A stretch of DNA of 33,483 bases, taken from the NCBI GenBank assembly GCA_905233445.1, contig CAJOEP010000033.1:1-33483 (forward strand). The letters are read 5' to 3'. The position numbers and the translations under genes are program-made. Shown here piece by piece: positions 24,490 through 31,377 of the stretch. Position 1 is the stretch's first letter. Every line of letters starts with the position of its first letter. Under the pieces are notes generated by a model. The model was not told the origin of the DNA. It saw only the letters and a list, made by a program, of their open reading frames with translations, and searched no databases. The DNA is from an uncultured Bacteroidales bacterium (GTDB lineage Bacteria; Bacteroidota; Bacteroidia; Bacteroidales; F082).

Positions 24490-25635
24490 TTAAACATTCA
24501 TCCCTCTTTGTAGCCACAGATTGAGCAGACGGTCATAAACTATGTAACCGTCGGGTTGTGCATAAACGAGTTCCTTCTCTACAAGCACGTCAAGAGCCGC
24601 CTTCACACTACTTGGGCTGGGAAGGTTATTCCGTTTGATAAACTCATAGCTTTGAGGTTGCTCCACCTTGCCTTCTTTGGCAATAGCCTTCAGCAGATTA
24701 ACCTGATTTACAGTTAGAAACGTCATAAGCATCTCATATTGCGGTGTCAATGTGGCAAGCACCGCAAGGATGGCATCGGTGGACTGTTGCAATTCGGTTA
24801 TCCGTTTGTTCCCTTCATACAAACGGTTCATCATCAATTGTATATACCAAGTGTAGCCGTCAAAACGCTGATATATATCATGAAACACCTCCTGACTCAA
24901 ACATCCTTTCTTTGCCTCAAAGAAATTGCGTGCGAATTCATAATAAGCATCTTCCTGAATCGGTTGAAGGTTCATAAACTCCGTGCTCTGGTAAAACGGA
25001 CGTTGTGGGGAGTTGAACATTTCAGCCATCAGATGCTGTCGACTGCCTGAAAAGATAAATCCGGCGTTTGAAAACTGGACATGTGAGCGAAGCAAGGCTT
25101 CGGTGCCTTTCTCGGGGTAATATGCTATCTGCTGAAATTCGTCGATAGCAACATAAACCTGTTTCTTGCTGCTTTTCAGATAATCAAAGATACTCTTTAA
25201 CGTATATTCGTCACTTGCAGAATCGATATTGAGTGAAAGCGAGGGCATACCTGTCAAAACATCCACGGTAACAACCGGTCGCCATGCCTTGAAAGCATCC
25301 AACACCTTTGCCACCAAAGACTTTTCACGCCGAAGCGCCTCATCCACAATAGCAGTACCCAACACTTGCACAAAACCATGAAGGTTTTGGGTGGACAAGA
25401 TATCCACATAGATACAAACCGTGTCTTTTTCAGTTGATGAAATGCGGTTAAAAGCATGTTTTATCAATCCTGTTTTTCCGATTTTTCGAGGGGAAAGCAG
25501 CGTGATATTGCGCCCATTCTTGAGTGAAGAAATCAGATTTTCGGTTTCTTTTTCCCTGTCGCAAAAATATGCAGGTCCATCATATCCCTTGTAAACAAAA
25601 GGATTTTCAAGCTTTTTAGTTTTTTGTTTACCCAT
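24490..25635 (-). CDS. AAA ATPase of the archaeal-ATPase (ATPase_2) type
   Basis: 381 residues from the ATG at 25635 (MGKQKTKKLENPFVYKGY); an in-frame GTG at 25656 is possible but less likely. Walker A (LLSPRKIGKTGLI, about residues 47-59) and Walker B (VYVAIDEFQQIAYY) are clear. The sensor-like region FIFSGSRQHLM and a C-terminal winged helix (LPSPSSVKAALDVLVEKELV, ending DRLLNLWLQRGM) follow. Members of this group are widespread in Bacteroidetes with no settled role; the fold resembles STAND/Orc-type switch ATPases. It is first in an operon with the module 3 regulator. A 9-bp inverted repeat between its promoter and start codon suggests autoregulation. Confidence 0.87.
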   Translation of the reverse strand: MGKQKTKKLENPFVYKGYDGPAYFCDREKETENLISSLKNGRNITLLSPRKIGKTGLIKHAFNRISSTEKDTVCIYVDILSTQNLHGFVQVLGTAIVDEALRREKSLVAKVLDAFKAWRPVVTVDVLTGMPSLSLNIDSASDEYTLKSIFDYLKSSKKQVYVAIDEFQQIAYYPEKGTEALLRSHVQFSNAGFIFSGSRQHLMAEMFNSPQRPFYQSTEFMNLQPIQEDAYYEFARNFFEAKKGCLSQEVFHDIYQRFDGYTWYIQLMMNRLYEGNKRITELQQSTDAILAVLATLTPQYEMLMTFLTVNQVNLLKAIAKEGKVEQPQSYEFIKRNNLPSPSSVKAALDVLVEKELVYAQPDGYIVYDRLLNLWLQRGMNV

Positions 25636-25666
25636 AGCATTATCTTTTTTTATCACATAATTATCG

Positions 25667-25697
25667 TCACGTAAATTACGTCACAACTTTTACGTGA
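25667..25697. promoter_or_regulatory. Inverted repeat TCACGTAAA-N13-TTTACGTGA, candidate operator
   Basis: Perfect 9-bp arms (25667-25675 and 25689-25697), with a third half-site TTACGTCA between them (about 25676-25683). The element begins right after the predicted -7 box and ends 32 bp before the ATG at 25635, a position that would block transcription when bound. Confidence 0.6.
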
Positions 25698-25699
25698 TG

Positions 25700-25734
25700 C
25701 AAAGATAAATACTTTTTTTGAATGACAATACAAA
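25700..25734 (-). promoter_or_regulatory. Predicted promoter of the AAA ATPase-regulator operon
   Basis: The minus strand -7 box is TATCTTTG (25700-25707), identical to that of the AlbA_2 operon. TTTG at 25731-25734 could be the -33 box, with 23-bp spacing. Confidence 0.45.
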
Positions 25735-25749
25735 ATCTTCAAAAAAAGA

Positions 25750-28074
25750 TTATTCCTTCTTCAACGCCACTGCAGGATTGGTCTTTGCAGCCCGCAAGGT
25801 CTGCCATAATACGGACAGAAAGGCCATCATAAAAGCGATGACAACAGACACCGCAAATATCCAGAAATAGTTTTCAAGTTTGACGATGAACTGCTCCAAG
25901 TAGCGTTGTGCCGCCCAGACTGCCAAAGGCACGGCGATAACGGCACCAACAATTACTAAAACCATATATTCCTTCACATTGCGCCACGTCTCACTCTCCA
26001 CAGTACCGCCAAACACCTTGCGGACGGCTATCGAATGGGCATTCTCGCCCGCGTAGTAGGTGCTCATGGCAATGAGGCCGAGCAGCGAAATCAGCACGGC
26101 AAGAAGCATAAATATCTCCATCAGCCGCATGTTGTTCTTGGCGGGCTTAAGGGCTTCAAGATAGAAATCGTCAATGTAGCCATCAGCAACAACTGTCGGA
26201 AGTTCCCCGTCAAGCCATTCATCCACAACTTCTTGGATGGCCTTTTTTACTTCTTTATGATTGCCGACAGTCTCAATAACGAAACCGCCCCACTTGAAGT
26301 CTTCGGGCCTCACAATGCTGATATACATATAGTAATCCTCGCCCATATTGCTACTATTGACTGGGAAATCGCGGAACACACCGGCCACCTGCTCACAATC
26401 ACGTGTCTTCTGCGCTAAAGTCTGGCTGATGTCGTGATAATCGTCATCGAGACCTGTCGCTGCGAATGATTTTTCACTGAACCAGACAGAGTTGTGAATC
26501 TGAGTATGATAATCCTTAATTATCTCAATATCAAACATTTGAAAAGCAGCGGTATCCATCATAAACGGCACATACGCGATGGTCCGACCGTCACGTGTAA
26601 GAGACCATTGCTGACCCCAAGGATGACCGGGAACGCCTTTGCACCATCCAATGCGTTTCACACAAGGCAATGATTCCAACGACTCACGCAATTCGGATTG
26701 TGGCGTAGAGGATAAAACCGACAGATAATAGAGATTATCCGTGTTGACATGCTTCGGTCGGTTCAACGAAGTGCAATATTGCGCCTCCATCACAATTGCC
26801 ATCGCGATAAGGAAAACTGCCAAAGCATTTTGGATGACAATGAACACCTTATTAAAGACCATCTTTGTGTTGCGCTTGAAGGTGCCTTTTACCACATCCA
26901 TCGGCTCCACGCGACTGGCAAACCATGCAGGGATGATGCCGTTAAGCACGCCAACCATCATAACGATGGCAATATAGGCCAAAAAATACATTGGCGTTAT
27001 CTGAATGTGAATTGGGATGCTCGGATTGTTGAGCAAAGCATTCATTGAAGGCGCAAAAGCGTAGGCTAACAACAGCCCAAGTCCGAAGCAAACCGCAGTA
27101 AACAGCAATGATTCAGCGACATATTTCCAAATGATGGCCGTTTTCTGTGCACCTAATAGGCGGCGCGTGGCCATTTCTTTGGCTCGTTTTCCCGTGAGGG
27201 CAAACGAAAGATTGATGTAGTTGAATACTGCCGAAAGTAACAGTAACAACCCAACGAGTGCCAAGAGTTTCAGTGTTTTGATGTCGCCATGTTTCAGTTG
27301 GTCGTTAGGTTCGCCAAAGTCTTTGAAAAACAGATGGTCAAAACGGGTCATGTCCAACCGTTCAAAGAAAGCCTGGCCGTACATGTCGGGATAGATTTCC
27401 TTGCAAACTGCTTCCACCTTGTCGTAAATCACTTGTGGGTCGGTGCCCTCTTTGAATTTGATGAAAGGAATGGTTGAGCCGAAACGGTCGTATGGCGTAT
27501 CCCAAGCAGATTTGTTGAGAAAGTCGTGTTCGTTGACAATCAAATCTGTTGTTTTCAGCACCGTGTTTTGGAAATCCTCAATGATGCCAATGATAACATA
27601 TTTGTTCAAAATCAAATCCAAGGTTTCTCCAACTTTCAAATCGTATTTTTGCGCAAAACTCTCGCTCACGATGACATTCATTGGCGCTTCAATGCCTTCG
27701 GGCCCGCCTTCAACAAATTTGAGATATGGAAACATTGTGAAAAATTCCTTGCTTACGGCAGTCAACGAGGCTTCAATCTCCTCGTCGTTAATGATGACAA
27801 TGGGTGGATTGGCCTCAATACAATACCGTGTGGCAAGTTCCACCTCGGGGACGCGGTCTTTCACCTCGTCAACGAAAGCGTAAGTGGAGCCGAGATAGCC
27901 CGGCATCCCGAAGCAATAGATGTTTTTCCGGTCGGGGCTTTCGCGGGTGATGCTGTATTGCTGCCACACGTAACTGCCGATGATGATGACAAAGGCGAGG
28001 CTTACAGCGAGGCCCACCATCTCAATGGCGGTGTAAAGCTTGTTTCTGCTTAAAAATTTTAAATAACTGCTCAT
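25750..28074 (-). CDS. MacB/FtsX-type ABC transporter permease, single-gene sigma-54 unit
   Basis: 774 residues. It starts with the fuller family N-terminus (MSSYLKFLSRNKLYTAIEMV) and a first membrane span at about 13-37. A periplasmic MacB domain and two FtsX domains follow, the first marked by GKRAKEMATRRLLGA and the second by AHSIAVRKVFGG. Three-segment and single-segment membrane regions are placed as in the other permeases, about eight spans in all. It belongs to a different branch from the 4380/6762/29016 group. No ABC ATPase is beside it; the nearest is at 3673. Its promoter region is an almost exact copy of that of the 6762-3673 operon, so the two are probably co-induced and may share the ATPase. 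Confidence 0.93.
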   Translation of the reverse strand: MSSYLKFLSRNKLYTAIEMVGLAVSLAFVIIIGSYVWQQYSITRESPDRKNIYCFGMPGYLGSTYAFVDEVKDRVPEVELATRYCIEANPPIVIINDEEIEASLTAVSKEFFTMFPYLKFVEGGPEGIEAPMNVIVSESFAQKYDLKVGETLDLILNKYVIIGIIEDFQNTVLKTTDLIVNEHDFLNKSAWDTPYDRFGSTIPFIKFKEGTDPQVIYDKVEAVCKEIYPDMYGQAFFERLDMTRFDHLFFKDFGEPNDQLKHGDIKTLKLLALVGLLLLLSAVFNYINLSFALTGKRAKEMATRRLLGAQKTAIIWKYVAESLLFTAVCFGLGLLLAYAFAPSMNALLNNPSIPIHIQITPMYFLAYIAIVMMVGVLNGIIPAWFASRVEPMDVVKGTFKRNTKMVFNKVFIVIQNALAVFLIAMAIVMEAQYCTSLNRPKHVNTDNLYYLSVLSSTPQSELRESLESLPCVKRIGWCKGVPGHPWGQQWSLTRDGRTIAYVPFMMDTAAFQMFDIEIIKDYHTQIHNSVWFSEKSFAATGLDDDYHDISQTLAQKTRDCEQVAGVFRDFPVNSSNMGEDYYMYISIVRPEDFKWGGFVIETVGNHKEVKKAIQEVVDEWLDGELPTVVADGYIDDFYLEALKPAKNNMRLMEIFMLLAVLISLLGLIAMSTYYAGENAHSIAVRKVFGGTVESETWRNVKEYMVLVIVGAVIAVPLAVWAAQRYLEQFIVKLENYFWIFAVSVVIAFMMAFLSVLWQTLRAAKTNPAVALKKE

Positions 28075-28113
28075 GTGTCTTTTATTATACTAACGTAAAA
28101 ACATTAATAATGA

Positions 28114-28130
28114 TGCAATAATCATGCCAA
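28114..28130 (-). promoter_or_regulatory. Sigma-54 (-24/-12) promoter of the 25750 permease
   Basis: The same 17 bases as at 9141-9157 (TTGGCATGATTATTGCA on the minus strand), with GG and GC 10 bp apart. The predicted start is near 28103, giving a 28-29-base leader. Confidence 0.8.
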
Positions 28131-28181
28131 AAATGCAAATCATTCTAAATCAATGAAATACATTTTTGGCAAAATTAAAAG

Positions 28182-28220
28182 TGTAAAAAAGTTTTACAGT
28201 GAGTGTAAAGAAATTTTACA
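28182..28220. promoter_or_regulatory. Pair of 17-bp palindromes: candidate activator (UAS) sites, copy B
   Basis: TGTAAAAAAGTTTTACA (28182-28198) and TGTAAAGAAATTTTACA (28204-28220), centres 22 bp apart, about 87 and 109 bp upstream of the predicted start. The differences from copy A fall in the non-palindromic centre while the TGTAAA/TTTACA arms are kept. Confidence 0.7.
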
Positions 28221-28332
28221 ATTAAGGCTACCACGGCCTACTGTAAAAACAGGTGTCAGTGACTACTTTTTTTTGCACTGAGCAGACATAAAAAAGATTA
28301 CGGAATTTGGAAGTTAATGTGTATTTTTTTTG

Positions 28333-28340
28333 TATATTTG
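28333..28340 (+). promoter_or_regulatory. Predicted -7 promoter box of the DUF5674 operon
   Basis: TATATTTG fits TAnnTTTG and lies 14 bp before the ATG at 28355, so the transcript would have a leader of only about 8 bases. TTTG near 28307-28310 may be the -33 box, slightly far. Confidence 0.5.
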
Positions 28341-28354
28341 CAAAAATTTCAATT

Positions 28355-28693
28355 ATGGTCATTCTTAACGAAAAAATATCAAGAGAACAATTGAAAGCCT
28401 TGGCTGCCAATACTTTTGTCGACATGATTAAATGTGTGGCAGATGTCAAACTTGAACTTTTGGCTGTTGATGCCGAGCTTCATGCTGATCTTGAATCGAT
28501 GTTGCTTGAAAACGGCTCAGAGCAGGAAAATCTTTGGGGATTTAACCTGTATCCTGATGAGACTGGCGATGACTTCATCGAATTCGATTCTCTGATAAAC
28601 ATTCGTGCCTGGCAAGGAAATCGCAGCCGTGACATTGAGGATGAAAACGTGCGTAAACAAATTCGTGATATTGTATATAAATTTATCGAATAG
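28355..28693 (+). CDS. DUF5674 family protein
   Basis: 112 residues from the ATG at 28355 (MVILNEKISREQLKALAANT); an earlier in-frame ATG at 28307 would precede the promoter box. The whole protein fits DUF5674: N-terminal ILNEKIS, then AVDAELHADLESMLLENGSEQENLWGFNLYPD, and FIEFDSLINIRAWQGNRSRDIED near the C-terminus. The conserved polar residues (E-H-D and the NxRxxQGNRSR stretch) suggest an enzyme or nucleic-acid-binding role, but none is established. It is the first gene of a two-gene plus-strand operon (2-bp gap), the only plus-strand genes in the window. The small size and pairing recall toxin-antitoxin or small defence units; that is speculation. Confidence 0.88.
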   Translation: MVILNEKISREQLKALAANTFVDMIKCVADVKLELLAVDAELHADLESMLLENGSEQENLWGFNLYPDETGDDFIEFDSLINIRAWQGNRSRDIEDENVRKQIRDIVYKFIE

Positions 28694-28695
28694 CC

Positions 28696-29019
28696 ATGCA
28701 ACACGAAACCCTCAGTAACGGAGCTTGGGCTGAATTGACGCTTGCCCAGCAGATGGCTAACATCGGAAGTGAAAGCTATCGTGCTACGAAATGGCTTGCG
28801 AAAGGTCGAAATGATAATGCCGAGCGTGCTTTCGAGCGTATGCAGGAACTGGTTGACCTCACTATAGAGTATGGTCGTAAAAACCAATCAAACAGAAATG
28901 CTCTTCTCAAAGAAATTTGCCGTTTCAGGGAACTTTTCTGCTCAGCATTCCTTGACTCAAATATCACCGAGCTTACATCTTTAAATCAGTATCTTGACCA
29001 TTTCGCAAGTATAAACTAA
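28696..29019 (+). CDS. Small all-helical protein paired with DUF5674
   Basis: 107 residues, predicted all-helical and soluble. The N-terminal half (SNGAWAELTLAQQMANIGSE) and the middle (AERAFERMQELVDLTIEYGR) read like a helical bundle of the nucleotidyltransferase-substrate/HEPN size class, but no RxxxxH-type catalytic motif is visible. I do not recognise a named family. It begins 2 bp after the DUF5674 stop, so the two are surely cotranscribed. Its last codon and stop overlap the convergent permease stop (29016-29019) by 4 bp. The tight convergent overlap suggests a compact insertion beside the permease gene. Confidence 0.8.
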   Translation: MQHETLSNGAWAELTLAQQMANIGSESYRATKWLAKGRNDNAERAFERMQELVDLTIEYGRKNQSNRNALLKEICRFRELFCSAFLDSNITELTSLNQYLDHFASIN

Positions 29020-31376
29020 TTGTTTTTCAACGACTTAACTGGATTCATTCTTGCCACGCGGTTGCTGCTTAAGACGACCACGATGGTCACAATGAGCAGG
29101 ACCGCTACCACGCCAATGACAAAGTATATTGGCGAGAGGCCGATGCGCATGGCGAACAACTCCAACCATTTGTCGGCGAGGAAATAGGCAATCGCCACGC
29201 CAAGCATGGCCGCAATCAAAGCCAGTTTCAGCACATCCATCAGGAACATTCTGATGATCTCGCCCGACACGGCACCGTTCACTTTGCGGATGGCGACTTC
29301 CTTGCTGCGGCGGTTCGACTCGTCGCGCACAAAGCCAATCAGACCCATCAAGGCGATGGCCAAGGCGAACAGCGCGCCAATGGTGAATGTTCGTCGCATC
29401 TGGGACAAATACCCGTACTCTTGCTTAACCGCCTCGGTGTACGACTGCACCTCGACATTCTTCCGGTCAGGCAAAAACTCCTCGATGACCGACTTCACCT
29501 TGGCGATGGCCTCGGGGTTGACATCCCGCACCTTCACCACCAGAGTCTTAAAGACTTGATAAGGGTCGTCATTATTCACGTCCCAGCAAAAGCGGATGCT
29601 TGCCCTGTGGTCCCCGCCCATCATAGAGCCAAGGATATAATCTTCATACACACCGCAAATGGTATAGACATCGTCATCGTCGTCGCTGTGTTCCGAAATC
29701 AGGATGTCCTTGCCCACCGCGCCGTCACTCCAGTCGGCATAAAGGTTCATCTCCTCCACGAAGCTGCGGCTCACGGCCACATCCTTTGGCTTCGAGGGTG
29801 CCCTGCCCTCCGTCAAACGGAAGCCCATGATGTCGAAGAAGCCCTCCGTGGCACCGTATTGGTCGCACGCGGCCATCAAATACTTAGATGGATTGTCGGG
29901 CAGCATGATGTTGTTTCCCGATGAGGTGTTCAACGGGATGCAATAGGTCAGTTCAGCCGCCTCCACATCGGGAATCTGCCTTAGTTTCTCGACAATCAGC
30001 GCCAGACTGGCCTTGTCAGCGCCTTTCAAGTGTGAATACAGCAACTGCTTGTATTCGTAGCCCATATCGGCGTTCAGTGCGGTGTTGTATTGCCTGTCGG
30101 CCACGATGACCATAGGCAACAGGATGGCATTGATGCCGATTTGCACCATCAGCAGCGAGAGTTTCCAACGGCGTTTGCTTTCCTTGTAGCCGCTGAAAGC
30201 CGTCGACACGGGAATCCTGACGAACATCATCGCGGGGATGATTGCCGAGACGAGGAAAATGAAGACAATGATGGCAACAAGTGTCCATATTGTCTGCGGC
30301 ACCATAAGTTGCTGGACGGGCAAGCCCAACAGCGACTCAATGACCCCGTTGAAAGCCCATATCAGCAAGGCGGCCACGGCCAACGCCGCTATCAGGTTCA
30401 AGGCCGTTTCCTTGATGAGCATCCAGTAGATGCTTCCCGAGCCCGCCCCATAGCATTTCCTGACCCCCATTTCCTTCGAGCGACGCACCACATCGGAGAC
30501 GGCCATCAGCAGGTAGTTGAGCACCGAAACCAAGAGCAACAGAATAGCCACCACCGAGAGAATCATCATGGCGTTTTTGACCGATTGATTGTGACGGTGG
30601 AAAGTGGCAAAAGGCGTGAGCGTGTACCAAATCTTTGAGCCGTCGCGCTCCAACTCCTCCAAGGGCTGATGCGCCTCCTGCATCTTGCGGATAGCGTCCT
30701 TCAAGTCATTGGGATCGACATTGGGTGCCAACTTGACATAGCCGCGATAGCGGTCGTTGCCAAGCCAATTGTTGTTGCTCCACTCTCCCAAAGCGGCGAT
30801 GGTCGTCACGATGTCACATTGGATGCTACCGTTTTTCGGGAAATCCTCAAACACGCCAACCACAGTCAGTTTTACATTCGGCCCCCACACTTCGGTATAG
30901 ATTTGCTTGCCTATGGCCTCGTTCACGCCGCCCAACTTCTCCGCGAAACTACGGCTGACGGCAATGTCGCCATTGTATTGTTGCAAGGCCTGCATAGGGT
31001 CGCCCGCAAGAAATTCCCGACCGAAGAAGTCGAAGAAACTGCTGTCCACAACAAGGCACTCACCCGAGAGAAGGTTGTCTTTTTCATCATAGATTTGTGC
31101 TCCGGAAATCAGGTTGGAATAACGCGTGGCGGCCTCCACACCTGGTACCTCTGCCTTGAAGCCCGGCGCCACAGCACCCGAAGTGCCCCAGAAGTCATCG
31201 GGGTCGCCGCCTTCCTGGAAGATGATGTTCTCCGTGATGCAATAGATCCGGTCCACATCCTTATAAAAACTGTCATACGACAATTCGAAGCACACTTTTG
31301 CGATCAGCACGATGCCGATGGCGAGACCGATGCCTAGGGATAGGATTTTGATGAGGTTATCAGAAAAGTTTTTCAT
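29016..31376 (-). CDS. MacB/FtsX-type ABC transporter permease
   Basis: 786 residues from the ATG at 31376 (MKNFSDNLIKILSLGIGLAI); an in-frame start at 31385 would overlap the preceding gene's stop. It has the same eight-span, two-FtsX-domain plan as the 6762 permease (RRSKEMGVRKCYGA and RRSKEVAIRKVNGA). The 5' 130 bp and 3' 75 bp are nearly identical in DNA to those of 6762, ending VARMNPVKSLKNN in both. The periplasmic domains are different. It starts 1 bp after the upstream permease stop, so it is the second gene of an operon whose promoter lies beyond the right edge. There is no ATPase gene next to it. Its 3' end overlaps the convergent plus-strand helical gene by 4 bp. Confidence 0.94.
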   Translation of the reverse strand: MKNFSDNLIKILSLGIGLAIGIVLIAKVCFELSYDSFYKDVDRIYCITENIIFQEGGDPDDFWGTSGAVAPGFKAEVPGVEAATRYSNLISGAQIYDEKDNLLSGECLVVDSSFFDFFGREFLAGDPMQALQQYNGDIAVSRSFAEKLGGVNEAIGKQIYTEVWGPNVKLTVVGVFEDFPKNGSIQCDIVTTIAALGEWSNNNWLGNDRYRGYVKLAPNVDPNDLKDAIRKMQEAHQPLEELERDGSKIWYTLTPFATFHRHNQSVKNAMMILSVVAILLLLVSVLNYLLMAVSDVVRRSKEMGVRKCYGAGSGSIYWMLIKETALNLIAALAVAALLIWAFNGVIESLLGLPVQQLMVPQTIWTLVAIIVFIFLVSAIIPAMMFVRIPVSTAFSGYKESKRRWKLSLLMVQIGINAILLPMVIVADRQYNTALNADMGYEYKQLLYSHLKGADKASLALIVEKLRQIPDVEAAELTYCIPLNTSSGNNIMLPDNPSKYLMAACDQYGATEGFFDIMGFRLTEGRAPSKPKDVAVSRSFVEEMNLYADWSDGAVGKDILISEHSDDDDDVYTICGVYEDYILGSMMGGDHRASIRFCWDVNNDDPYQVFKTLVVKVRDVNPEAIAKVKSVIEEFLPDRKNVEVQSYTEAVKQEYGYLSQMRRTFTIGALFALAIALMGLIGFVRDESNRRSKEVAIRKVNGAVSGEIIRMFLMDVLKLALIAAMLGVAIAYFLADKWLELFAMRIGLSPIYFVIGVVAVLLIVTIVVVLSSNRVARMNPVKSLKNN

Positions 31377-31377
31377 G

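Larger units (their letters stand above)
28091..28223. repeat. Duplicated promoter/enhancer block, copy B
   Basis: Near-identical to 9118-9251 (about 133 of 134 positions align, with few substitutions). It contains the same -24/-12 element, 47-bp inverted repeat (28125-28171) and palindrome pair. The flanking DNA on either side is unrelated to copy A. Confidence 0.93.

Noticed and set aside
28256..28282. TCAGTG...CACTGA short inverted repeat as a terminator
   Set aside because: Only 6-bp arms around a T-rich loop and no gene ends there; likely chance.
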